Assembly: GCA_013398615.1 (NCBI GenBank)
Contig: VZSR01003282.1
Coordinates: forward strand, 3,137,605-3,201,604
Direction of reading: 5' to 3'
DNA from: Brachypodius melanocephalos
Taxonomy: Eukaryota > Chordata > Aves > Passeriformes > Pycnonotidae
DNA: 64,000 nucleotides
The position numbers and the translations under genes were made by a program. Shown one piece after another: positions 45,901 through 58,340 of this stretch. Each line of letters starts with the position of its first letter. Position 1 is the stretch's first letter. The notes under the pieces are model-generated. The model ran no database searches, was not told the origin of the DNA, and was given only the letters and a program-made list of their open reading frames with translations.

Positions 45901-48900
45901 GGATTGCATATTGCTGAGAGCTTTCCCTGGGCTCTGCCATGGATCGCCTCGTGTCACGTGTGCCCGAGAAGAATTTGAGGATAGGGTTTGGCTGGGAGGT
46001 GTCTTTGGGTGCAAAACAAAGTCTCCTTGTCTTGGAAAAGGGCGCGTGGGAGCCGCGGTGCCGCGTGCGCGCCGTCCATGGGGCAGGGGTGGAAGTGGGA
46101 GTTTTAAGGAAACAGATAAACAGCACATAGAAAGTGCTTAAAAATAGGGCCACAATTTCCAGCCTGGCCACATTGTGACCCGAGTCATGGGTGAGAACTG
46201 CCCTGGGTTGTACTTGTCAAAAGAAACCAGAGCTGTGAGATGCTGTGGTAGAGACTTTTGGGGTTGAGTTGGGAGCAAACCGCCTCCCATGGGGTGTCTT
46301 GCTCCTCCTTTATCAAGTTTTTCTCAGGAAGGGAGTTACACACACCTTGGCTGCAAATAACTAGAAGAGCGTGATCTATTTTAAACCTGCTGCTGAGGTG
46401 GTAAAGAAGAGATAAGTCGAAACCTAACTGCTATCTCGCTTGTGTGTGTGACAGATATGGCCAGAAATGGACAAAATTAAAAGCATTTTTCATATGCTAA
46501 TAGCAACCTGGACAAGGGGAAAACACAGAGAAGGGAGCAGCAAAGTCAAGAGGTTTCTATCCCAAGTATATTTCTCCCATTACCTAAATTATAGGACTCC
46601 TTTCCCCAAACCGATGTACATATTTTTGCTGTGTCTAAAAGCAAATTCTATAGTAGAGTTTGATTTCAGCATCAACCTTATGGCAGCCATGTGGGAGTGA
46701 GATTATGGGACATGTGGAACAAAAGTCTTCCAGCCAGAGGAGGCCTTCTGAGCATAATGATTCTTATTTAAATCAGTCTATGTTTTATTACTCAGCTGGG
46801 GAGGGGGGAAGGAAACCGAGGAAAAGAATATTTCTTTAAAACCACCGTCACCTGAATTGCAGATGAAGAGAAATTAAGTAGTTTTCAGCCTGCAGAATGG
46901 ACAAACATTTTCATATCATAATAATAATTTCAAGCAATCCTCAATTTTATTCTTTTGGGGGGTTTTTTTGAATTTTACATTTAAACTTGTTTTTCCTGTT
47001 GGCGTGCCTGCCGATTCATTTGTAAATGTGCTTTAAATTCCTTTGTATATTACAATGAATGCCACCTCTTTAAACGCTCTTAGTAATTTAGCGAACTTCT
47101 TTGCCAGTGGGTGAAAGTACAGTATTGTACATGCATAAGAAAAGGTACATTCATTATGCTTCACGTATGAAAAGGTATATTAGGAACGGTTTTGCTTAAA
47201 GTGGAGGGGTGAATGGAGGAGCCCCTGATCCATCACAGGGCTTTTGCATGTGTGAGAATGTGTCTCTGTGAGCCCCGACGTCCCGAAATGCTGGGTTGGG
47301 AACCTACCGGCAAATGTGTGCCTGTGAAACCTGAGAAGATTTATAACAAGTAGGTAATCGGTTCAGGCCCATGCCAGGGGAGCTGGAGCGAAAAGCTCAC
47401 GCTGGGGCTGAGCTGGAGTTTTAGGGAGAGGGACAGAAAACCTGAGGGTCTGGTTTCTCCCATCTCCCTCCGTGGCTGTCACGCGTCTTCTCCACGCTGT
47501 GCCATGGGAAAAGGGTCGTGGCAGGCAGAGGCTTGGGATACTCCTGTGATTTTAAACGTGTCTTGGTGTCGGGGCTGATGCCTGGAGCTTGCCACACAAG
47601 CCATTTGTGGTGTGCCATAGGCGGAGGGACAGAAGTGAGGTGGCCCTGGGAGCCTGGCCTTGAGCTTCTTCCCACCTCCTTCCCGCAGCTCCTGGCTCTG
47701 TCCACGTGAACAGGAAGGTTTGGTTAACAGCATTTTCCTTAGTGTGGGAAATACATCCTATGCTGTGATGAAAGGTAAAGAGTGGATATGGTCAGGCAGG
47801 GACAGCCTCTCTGAGGAGTGCAGGGCCACTCGGGCAAATCCTGCTAGTTGCCTCCCCCCTTTTTGAGACTCCTCACTTCAGTGAGGTGAGTGGGGTTCAG
47901 GCCCTTGGTTCAGCATTTCTGTGAAGAGCAACCACAGCCTTGCAGAGAAGGTTGGTCAGTTTATGGCCAATAAACATAAAAGCTGAGAGGGTTTCAATGA
48001 AACATTATTCTCCAAACCAGAGGTCATTCATTTTGCACTTACTCCTTTATGTGGTTTCTGAAAGTTTAATTTTAAGGAGAGGATGTGGGTACACTCTGTT
48101 TGTTTTCTTTCTCTTTCCTTCTCTTTCTTTCTTTCTGAGCTCCTTACTTCGAATTAATTTCAGGGAAATGCGTGCAAACGCTTTCCAGTGGCATGCCAGC
48201 TGTCATTTTTCGATCAGGGTGGGGGGAGTTTATTTACAGGACGCAGTTTTAAGCTCGATTCATTGTAATAAGTGTCACTGTAAGGCAGGCGAGGCAGAGT
48301 TAGCTTTCATTAACATTCTTAATTCTGGAGCCCATTAGGAGGTAGATAAGGTACCACCGGGTCCATCCACCTCCCAGACCACAGGAGGACAATGCCAGGA
48401 ATGTTTGCAATGTGTTTCTATTTTTGTCACACCTATGTGTGGCCATCCATCTGGTCTTAATCAATCAGTCTCATCCCGGAGCTTTGCTGTTCTCCCAGCT
48501 GAAATAATACACTTCTTCAGCAAGAGCTGTGCCTCAAGGAGGGTCACTACTCACCATTCCCCAGACAAGGCATATTAACAAGGCTTACATATTTGTAAAC
48601 ATAGGTAAACCCAGGAGGGGTGGTAGGGAAGGAACATTTTGAAATATGAATATTTTATGAATAAACCACTGTGTTGTTTACTTAGTGATATTACACAGGA
48701 AAACTTGATGAAGTACTAGAGGTAAATTTGTTTTAGCAAAAAAACAACAACCTCAACCCCTCAGAAGCACTGAGACAAAGATAAATGATGAAAGAGAATG
48801 ATCCACCATCCTATTCAAGCAGAGGTAGCATATATAAAGTATGTTTTTGAAAGAGCAGAGAAGTGGGTGGTGAACACTGTAAAGTGTACCATTTATTTAT

Positions 48901-50040
48901 TTAAATTGCACATCAGGAGATAAAACAAATGAAAACTCTGACTTGTTAATAATTTACATTTAAGTGGAAAATTCTTACATGCTGTTAAGATACCTCCAAG
49001 ACCTGACACTGCAAATGCAAATAATTTACATTCTTTGTGTGCACACAACTTCGCTTGTCTGGAAGAAGAAAAAAAAATTCAAATATGTGTTCAGGGAGCG
49101 ATGAAAACCAGGAGACATTATAATTATGTTTATTAATTTCGGATGCCTCTTTTGAAGAATTCATGGAGCTGACCTTCCCCATTCATCAGGTGTTCCTGGT
49201 TCAGAATCTGCTGGGCCATACCTCCCAACCTAGGAGGTAGGAGATGCAAAGAGGGGGGGATTTCTTTTCAATAAGCAGCACTATTACTTCTCCCCCGAAC
49301 AGCTTATGCAAAAAGTTTTGTGGGGGAGAAAAAAAGCCCCAGAAAAAAAAAAAAAAAAAGAGGAGTGTGCATAACAATAACTACCTCTGTCCCTTCTGTT
49401 TTTGTTCTTTTCATGTCAGGGAACTTTTTAGCCGTGCTGCCCGGGTAACTGCTCTGGAAGGTTGGAATATCTCTTGTTGAAGGAGGTTTGTGATTGAGGG
49501 CCCTCTGACACAACCTTTTGTTGCTCTGAGGTGTTTGATCCTCTTTCCCTTTCTTCTAAAACCAATCCCATCCCTTTAAAAAATGGATAACCAGCACTTC
49601 TTTTACTTATTGTCAGCTTTTGGAAAGTTGCTGTGGGGGGTTGTAGAAGTTTAACTAGTTAACCCCTTGCATCCTGATAGCGTGGCGCTGTTAGTCCTTC
49701 TCTCTCGCCCCTTCCCGGGTGGGGAATATTTCCATAGCTGTGTCAGGTATGCAAATCCTCTTTATAGGGAGCCATGTGACGGGTTGGCTTGCAGACAGTT
49801 TGCTCGCTGATCTTTCTTTCCCCAGGAGCTTGCTAAGGAAAAGCAGATTCAGCCAGGAGCTCTGAGCATGAGCAGGGGCTGAGCACTCGGTCCCCAAATC
49901 AGGACGGTCGCTTCTCAATCGCGCTGAAATTTCAAAATGAGTCAGAATTTGTAGCTGCTGATTTTCTTCTCTTTCCTTGAACTGAAACTTGTGAGAGTCA
50001 CCACAGGCGTAGGCTGATCTGATACACTTTTTTTTCCCCT
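42976..50040. other. ZEB2: intron 2 unique sequence with scattered homopolymers
   Basis: No exon is recognised. Homopolymer runs: T 43080-43096, A 44785-44798, T 45600-45620, A 49345-49359. Exact POU octamers occur at 43247-43254, 49015-49022 and 49749-49756. Patches with retained CpGs lie near 46040-46080. Open frames show no protein family. Confidence 0.5.
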
Positions 50041-53000
50041 CTCTCTCTCTCTCTTTGAGAGCAGCTCTGAATAACAAGAATTCACAGAGAGTCGCTCTTC
50101 AAAAGTGTGCGGCCAAATCTGAAAGTAACAAAGGAAGAACACCTTAAAATGAGATGTGTAATAAGGACGCTTGCTCAGAGCCTTGAGATTAAAAATGAGA
50201 CTGTTTTTTGGTTTGTTTTTTTCAAAGGGAAGGGACACAACCCAAGCTATAGGAAAGAAAAGCAGCTTAAATGGATTATTTAACAAAAAGCAACTTCTAG
50301 CTCCTAGATAGTGACCTACATTCTGCACACAATGATGATGCTTTACGGTGATGATAGGGTTAATAACCTAACATCATTCATATAGTGTTTTTTGAAAATT
50401 GAATTTTACTGCTACAAAGTAAATGTAACAGCCCTCTGGAGACAATATTACAGGCACTTTATTGTTTGCTAAGCTGATGTCATCTTTCTACGGACTGACT
50501 TTAAAACAAAGGCAGAACATTTATTACAAATATCACTGTGTGAAAGGAAATCTACTGAAATATTGTTTAGAAGGTGGACTGATAAAAATGTATTAATACT
50601 TGGCTTTGATTATCTGCAAAGTTATGCCAGTGGAATGCTTTCTCGCGTGATCTCTGCTCATAAGAAATGTTCATCTTGGGTATTGCACCTACTTTTATTT
50701 TAATATTATCCATCTCTGAGCATGTGTTACTTTTAAAATGTGTTTTATAATATACTCTACAGCTCATTTATAACTCTTTGCAGTTTCTTTGTAAGAATGT
50801 AAATGAGGTTTTGATCAAAACCTAAAATATTTCCCTTCAAAGCATTTTCATGTAAACAGGGCCATGCCCTCCTTGCTGAAATCACTGCAATTCTCACGTG
50901 AATGAAGCCAACGAGACTTGGCCCTGTCTTGCAGTCATGCTTTGGCTCTGATCTGCCTTCTGCTGTGACCTCTCCCAGTGTCTGGAGTCCCTGCAGGGTA
51001 CGGACCCTTTAAAATCACTGCTTTCCAACCTGGAATACCAATAAGGTGCCTACAGCACCATCTCCCAGCATGGCAAATATGCTGGAGACTGAAGATTCAG
51101 TGCCTACAAGTGAAGTTATACTCCTTGGAGAACCACACCATATGTTTCTATACACAGTTTCAATGAAATGACCAGGTCTGAAAATTTTAACCTGGTTGTA
51201 GATGACCCTGAGCTTTGAGTTTTATCACTCCCATGCAGCTTCTCTAAGTAGGTTTCAAGTGAGCAAAATGCATTTGTGCCTTTTGAGAAGAGCAAACGAT
51301 TCATTTGCAAATAATTTAATATCCATTAAAGTTTAAATTTCCTTTGTTTACTCGCTTGCAGAGTGAATCAATGACCATTGCAAAGTAATAAGTACAATGA
51401 GGGAAAACATATTTTCCTGTATCACAGTACCCCTGTTGTGGCTTTTGCAGGTGAAGCATAAAAAAGATGTGAACAGCTTTATGAGGACGGGTGTCTAAGC
51501 AACTGATTAGCTCATCTCTGTTGAAGGAAGACTTCAAGAGAAGTGTAGGAAAGAGGGACAAATTTAGAAAGTGAGTAGTGGAGTTAGCAGTAAAACTAGT
51601 AACTTAGTAGGAGTCTGTGATATTAGTATCACTTCTGCAGTCTGTGAACGTGTAATGCCCTTTGCAAAGGTGGACATCTACCTACGCTCTCCAGCAGGAA
51701 TTTATATTCATAACCCCCTTGTTATATATTTAATGCTGACAGGTTGTGGCAGCTTCTATCAGTGGGATTAAAACTGGCAATCAGATGATAACAGTTTACT
51801 TTTAATATCCTCACAGCAAAGTTTTCAGATTGCCAACAATTATCAAAGGGTGTCTTGCCTGGTTCATTAATGCTAATATTCTTAGATGTTTGAATGTGAT
51901 TTTGCATGTCAAGCCAATCTCCCTAGCATACCTCTGGACATCCTTTGACTGGGGCTGTGTGGCATTTTTTGTTTGATCTTTGGGGTTGCTCAGATAAATT
52001 TAATCCTGACATAAGCAATACTCATTCTGACATCAGTAGGATCTGCTCATAGGTAGAGCAGGGACAGAAGGCTCTGTCAGAATGTTGGAAAGAAGTTCTA
52101 CTATTTAAAAATATAATTAAGAGCAGACTATTAACCTTTGGCTTAACCCAGAAGTGGAGGTTTTGTCTTAACATGACTGAATACAAATGTCCTTGCGTTT
52201 CTATGTAAAATACCTTCCAGAGGCTTTATTCAGAAACACTGGGTGGGTCTGACCCAGGTTCTGCGGAAGTCACCTCAAAGGTTAACTGTCCCAAGGTACC
52301 TGTTCAGTCAAGATGAGAGCCAAGGCTGGAGCTGAGCCTAAAGCTCTGAGGCCTTGGAAGAGGAGAAAGGTCTCTGTGTGGAGGCTGAGACCACAGCTTT
52401 ATCCAACAGTTTCCATTTCTGTAAGAGTCAGAGGGAAGGGATGGAGGGCTCCTGGCTCGTATCATTCGGTGCTTCCCGATGAGAATCAGTTGACTTGAGG
52501 CTGTTGATCCCAGCTCTGGCTTTGACTCACACTGGCCACTATTCCCAAGGCCTACAAGAGAGCTATATATAACTACAATGTATAATGGTTGCTGTTAAAT
52601 GCCTCAGCTTTGCAAATAGATGCACCAGACATCTCCTTTCTGTCTCATGTACTACAATTGTTTCAATTGTTTGAAGTCGAGTGCTTGACGCCGCTGAGAA
52701 AGAAGCCTCTGTAATGTCTCCCACAGTAGATAAGGCCAGTTGTAATGAAAATAAAGGTGATTCTTTATTGAACCCTGGACACAGACAGGACTCTGTAGTT
52801 CTCTGGCTGCCTGACTGGAATAGTGCAGTCCTAATGCCACTGTGGAAGGCTCTGAGCACTGACCTGGAGCTTGTAGTCCTGAAAAAGAGCCCCCAAACAC
52901 AGAGCAAATGCACGCAGAAAGAGAAAATAAGTACTTTCTTGCAGAGAAAATGTTGAAACAGCACGCCAGGTTATACAATCAGCATTTCTTCATTATTTTA

Positions 53001-55704
53001 GTAGTACTCTAGAATTCAGAAAGGGTTTGGCCTTAAAAAAACCCATCCCAGCAGCAACAATGCTATAATCACACATTTGAGTGTAAGAATTAGTTTTACG
53101 CGGAGCGCTAGAAAAAAAACCCCAAAATCTTGAGAACACTTTCAAAATAACCAGAGAAAAATAAACCATTCCTTATGTCAGTCTCGTTAGAGAGGGATTA
53201 AGAAACTGGCAATTATTTTGGCGACCTTAATTGTTGCTCTGCAGGAAAATATGTAATTAGAGCACGTTCGCAGGCCTGCACACCTGCAGCACATCCTACA
53301 GTATAATGTCAGCTTTCAGTGCTTGCTGGTGCCAGGTTCTATCACAACCAGGCACAGTGATGCTCTGAGAACATTTCGGACTCGTGTAATGTAGCTTCTG
53401 TGTATGAAAGAAGCAGGCATTTACACTGCCATACAATGGAGTGCATTACTGCAACACTGGTTTCATTCTTTCCCGACGCCTACCTTCAGCGCTGCTCTGG
53501 TTTACTCAGTTTGAGGTTTTATTGTTACGGTATAATAGTCCTGTACATTTCTGAAATTCCCTTATTATTCAGCTTATTAATACAGTACTGGCTTGATTAT
53601 CAGGCTGCAGTTGTGAAGGGGAAGATTCAGCATGCTAGCAAAGTCAGAAGCTGGGTAAATTCCTGGGATAATGAGAACAATTGTTTGACGTGTTTGAGCC
53701 CGGCTCTGTGTGTGCACACAGCCGCCAATGCCAACGTACATGTGTGCGTGCATGGGGTGCCCCTGCCTAAAAACAGAGTGAGAAATGCTGGAAGTCAGCT
53801 TTAATTCCTTGACAGAATGGAGGGGAAATAATCCCTCCTTGCTCCGCTCCTCGCCTTTGCTTCTTCCCCGCGTTGCTCCTCTGGAAAACTGGAAAGTGAG
53901 TTAAAATAAAGGCGCAGTGGAGGGAATAGCTGTCTTCCAGCTAAATTCAGTAATCTGGCACGCTGATAGTTAACAGACTTCTCCCCCTAAGGGAGATACA
54001 CTGTATTTTGCTATCTGACATGTTGTCATATATAAAGAAATCAATTGGTAATTAAATGATGCACCTTGTGAAGATGACAAAAGGCATTTGGTTGCGAAAA
54101 GAGAACTGGGTTGTGAGGGGTTTGTAATGAAGGCCTAATGACTATTCATAAGAGATTTTCAGTCCGTTGATCCACTTGACTGGAAAGTTCTGCCCTGGAG
54201 AGTTAGTGCTGTCAGATTCTCTCACCTCAGAAAGCCGCCGCAATCGACGGTGTGGAGTATGAGCGAGAAATTATCTAGTTGTTGCTTCAGGCCTGTCTTA
54301 GGTCACATGCAGAAGGCACACATCTGGCTTCCTGTAGGTGCAACCTCGGGACATAAACTTTGACTAATTTTTAAACTATAAATATGTAAGGCTGACATTG
54401 AATAAGTTACCTTTTATTCATGTTTTCATAAATTTTCTAGTGCGTTAAAGGCTTTAGCGGAGCTCCCATTTTGGACTTCGCAGCTCTTGCTGCTCTTGCA
54501 ACAATTTTGTTTTCCTCTCCCCCGACAAATGACATTCTAAGAGATTTCTGTGGGGCAGACACTGCCCACGTTACCTCCCTTCTCCTCGCCCACGACCGAT
54601 GGGCCAGCCAGGATTGTCATGGTGGGGTCACCTACAGAGAGGACCTGGTAGAGATGTCAGGAAGCATTATAGGCTTGCAATACAGATTTTGCCCCCAGTG
54701 GAGCTTTTTTTGTTGGTGTGCATTTCTTTGGTCACTAGCACTCAGGGTAATCATACCAGACCAAGGAGTGCCTCCTCCTCCCCTGAGATATTTCCTGATC
54801 TTTTCCATTTGTAGAATGTCCCTTGGATGGGATTGCTTGGAGGTGACACATCAGGAGGCAGATACCCACAGTGTCCTAGTTAAACTGAGAGTTGCACCCT
54901 AATTGCTGAGAGTACAGAGATGAGCACCTTTTGCACATCCATCTCCAACGTTGCACCCTCTTGAGTGAATAAATCTCTCTCTAGCGAGTGGTATTTTATA
55001 ATTAAAACTGAAAAGGAACAAATTGATTTCAGGAAGCTATTCCAGAGTGAGTAGACATTTCCTTATGCTGATCAAATCCAGCACAGCTCCTGAGTGAAAG
55101 CTCCGAGCTCTATGCGTGTTTGCTTTTGAAAAGTGGCCATCCACCTTATCTTATCAGGCAGCTCACCTTATCAAAGGTAAACATATTTACCACCTCGTTA
55201 AAGGTTCTTTGCAACAGCACTCCAAAGCTGTATTTGTGGACAAAAACCTGTCAAAGTCATTGTTTAAGATGGACAGGAGGACAGTTATGGTCAACTTTGG
55301 GGGTTTCAGTCTGTCAATAGTGGAGCAGCAAAGTAATTCAATACATTCTGCTTATTTGAGATGGCCTCATTGGTGTTTCCTTCTTGTGTATTGTGGTTAC
55401 TGAATTTTGCTGATGTGTTTGCCGGAGCTGACAAGGTAGACCAAATGAATGGACAAATGCCAAAAAAACAATTATGTTTATTAATGTACATTGATTGCTT
55501 GTTTAGGGTATAAAACAAATTAAAAAATACATTAGTATTTAAACTTTCTTTTTATAGCTGGCCTAATGACTACACGTAATAGAGTGTCTAGTAAAGGACA
55601 ATCTGCAGTACCTATAACTCTTGGCTTTATTGTCATATTATTTGAGTTGAGTTTAAAAGGATGGTTCTTTTATAATTTCTTTAAATGACAGTCTCTATTT
55701 TTCA

Positions 55705-55706
<2 letters not shown>
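50041..55706. other. ZEB2: intron 2 unique sequence with weak ancient-repeat traces
   Basis: No exon is seen. The 50855-50990 segment (CAGGGCCATGCCCTCC, then GAAATCACTGCAATTCTCAC, then GACTTGGCCCTGTC) resembles very old amniote dispersed repeats that carry the phrase 'aggcccaaatcc...agtcaatgg', but divergence is too high to name. The rest is AT-rich single-copy-looking DNA. Confidence 0.4.

Positions 55707-55756
<50 letters not shown>
55707..55756. repeat. poly(T) tract, 50 nt, flanked by inverted octamers
   Basis: Fifty T in a row, the longest homopolymer in the window. CTCTATTT (55693-55700) on the left and AAATAGAG (55757-55764) on the right are exact reverse complements. No retrocopy body is recognisable on the - strand. 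The length is approximate. Confidence 0.9.
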
Positions 55757-55760
<4 letters not shown>

Positions 55761-55764
55761 AGAG

Positions 55765-56684
55765 GCCTTAAGTCAACTTGTTAAGCCCAGAATTAGCTAA
55801 TCTTGTTTGCTTTAAACCCAATATTAACCTCAGCTATGACAGCGTTCTGGTTTTGTGTCGCCCACTCACTCTTGGCTCCTAAGGAAAGCATGGTGGGACC
55901 CCAGTGCTGCAGGGAGATGACTTCCCCCAAACCCACCACCTTCCTGCCACATCACTTTCCCCAAGGAAGTTGAACTCTGCAAGGTGAGGAGATAAGCCCA
56001 AACCTTTGCTTGTATTTATTGCTTTTTCCCCCATTTTCCGCATCCTCTCAAGCATCCAAGGTTGTCAGGAGTGTGAGCCCTTTGAAGGAGGAGATGAACG
56101 TGCTCAGTCTTCCCCCTTTACCCCAATTCCCACGAATGTCCCCAAGACCCACCACACACCCACCATCAAGCTGCAGCATTTAAAGCAGAGCTGACTGACA
56201 CTCAGGAGAGGACTCTGGGTTTATGGCCCAAGAAGTTGCTAAATAATTTTACAGTATCTCTTTTAAGTTTGGGCAAGAAAGTTATAGTGCTTTAAGTTAA
56301 GGGCAACATCACTCAGTACGGCCTTAGAAGTTCTGCCAAATAGCAAAGTGAAAGCCATAAAGTAAACATGACTTAGCGACACCTGGACCTTTCAGGTTTT
56401 ATAGCAATTGTTTATAATGTTGGACTGGCCTCTAAAATACGTCTGCAGAAACGGTGCCGGAGCTTTATTTTACCTAACTTGCTCACTTTTTATGTTCTAC
56501 TCAGGTTCTACCCTTCATTATTTGCACTTATTTAGGGAGTCCTGCTTTCTTTCCTTGCTCTTTTACTTGCCTTTTTATTCACTGGCCAAGGCGGTGACGT
56601 AGATTTAACAGTGCGGTTTCCACATTTAATGGGTGTCTCTCAGAATTCCTCAGCATTATCAGCACATGTGGCTCAGAACACAGC
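55765..56684. other. ZEB2: intron 2, no feature seen
   Basis: Mixed-composition non-coding DNA. A slightly GC-richer patch at 55850-56180 has no recognisable coding or repeat content. Confidence 0.5.
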
Positions 56685-56866
56685 TAAACTGGCTCCAAAA
56701 TATGTTTTTACCATTTTCTGAGTTCCCTTCTGAAAAGAAAAGCAGAGATGCTGTTGTTTCAAACAGCAGTAATTGGTTAAACTAGCTCCAAAATATACTT
56801 TTACTATTTTCTGGGTTCCCTTCTGAAAGAAAAGGAGAGATGTCATTGTCTCAAACAGCAGCTAAG
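56685..56866. repeat. 93-bp tandem duplication, two copies
   Basis: Copy one starts TAAACTGGCTCCAAAATATG at 56685 and copy two starts TAAACTAGCTCCAAAATATA at 56778. Both continue through TTTTCTG(A/G)GTTCCCTTCTGA and end near CTCAAACAGCAG/TTCAAACAGCAG. Differences are mostly substitutions plus a few single-base indels, so the duplication is old but clearly recognisable. No known element family is evident. Confidence 0.85.
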
Positions 56867-58040
56867 ATTAAAAAAAAAAATCTAATTCTGAATCCACAAA
56901 AGTTCTCTTAAATTCTGGGGTTTTTTTGCTTCTCTGTTGGAAACTCTTCTAATACAAAGGCCCAATAAACCCACCTCGGTGCTACCAGGCCCTATTGGAA
57001 CTAATGGGGCTTGACAGTTCTTCAGTTAAAAATTATACATGAGGGTCACTTTCCCTTAAATTATCTATTGTATGCCAGCTGTTCACAACTACAATGGTCT
57101 TACTTTCTTCCCATTGCCTAAAATGGTTAACTTCACCACAAAGCTGTCCTGACTCTCACTGCAGAGAGCTTTTAAAGGCACTTCTTTAGCCTAAGCAGCA
57201 CCTTGATGGCACTACTAATTTCAGATAGATTTTTATCAGTTCCAGGGAATGTTGGGAGTGTTTATTTTGCTTGTTTCGTGTCACAACACTTGAGTTATAT
57301 CATAATTTCTCGTTTGCTGTACAACTTTATTCTATTTTTATGCTTCTGAGTGATGCTGCTTTAAGTGCCCATGAGTGGTACTTCCGGACCGTAAGCACTA
57401 TCAGAGGCAACCTCAGACAGATAAAACTCCTTGTCTTTTTGTTGGGGAGGGGAGAAAGGGTCATCGTCAAGTGCTGGGGGTTTTTTTTTCCTATTTTTTT
57501 CTTTCCTTCTTGCCTATTAAAACTGAAGCTACCACATCTTCATAAAGGGAGACTACTCTTAGGTCAGACTTATTTCAGAATCAAAGCCTTCATCCTCAAG
57601 TGCTTCTCATTACTTGCTAAAGGCTTCAGTGGTCATTTTGGGACTGTAATTAAAAAGCCTGACACTTTAAAAGGATGCATGTAGAATGAAATATTCCTCA
57701 AAGTTTATTTTTGGGTGCCTCTTTTTTTTTTTTTTTTTTTTCCTGATTTGAAAACAAGAAGCAACCAACTTTCCTGGCCTCCTTGATACTTAAATAAACC
57801 TGCCACCCTTATTTCCATAGATTAATGAATAGTGGAAAGTACGTGGCAAAGGTTTATTCTCATACTCCTCCCTGCCTTATCAGGGGCATTCTTTTTAATT
57901 ATAAGATAAGCGTGATTTAGTGGTTATTTTTGCAACCTGGCAGAGCTACCACATCTGTAGGGCTGTTTGATTTTTAGCATCCAGTAGCTTTGACGACCCA
58001 CGCTTCCCATACCTCTGGGCAACTAGAGGAGCCTCCAGCA
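56867..58040. other. ZEB2: intron 2, no gene; short T tract
   Basis: AT-rich non-coding DNA with a T tract at 57722-57741 and a short A tract at 56870-56880. The longest open frame (57271-57684) has no recognisable domain and contains homopolymer-derived F runs. Confidence 0.5.
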
Positions 58041-58047
58041 ACACAAC

Positions 58048-58340
58048 CAGTTGCAGCCGAAACCTGGCGCAGCTGCATATGGATGCTTATCATTAATTTA
58101 TTTAAAAACCCGGTCACTGATCCACAGGCTGCGGCAGCTGGACAAGATCCCATATTGGTTGCAGTTACACGTTTCTCCCGCTCCATTATGTGATCTTTCA
58201 GGGGTTGGGTGCATTAATATGCAACTGTTCTGTTTTCTTTCAGCTGGCTTGTAAACTCTTTAACCAGCCGAACAGAGTTTGCAATTGTTGCGGGGTTGAG
58301 TGGGTGGATAGGAGCCGGGGCTGCAGCCTTGTCCAGTTGT
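58048..58340. promoter_or_regulatory. E-box cluster, candidate enhancer
   Basis: Several CANNTG sites occur within about 290 bp: CAGTTG 58048, CAGCTG 58070 immediately followed by CATATG 58076, CAGCTG 58135, CAACTG 58222, CAGCTG 58241 and CAGTTG 58334. An ATTAATATGCA POU/homeodomain-like core lies between them, and CpGs are retained. Neural and myogenic bHLH factors bind CAGCTG-type sites. Function is inferred from clustering only. Confidence 0.4.
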
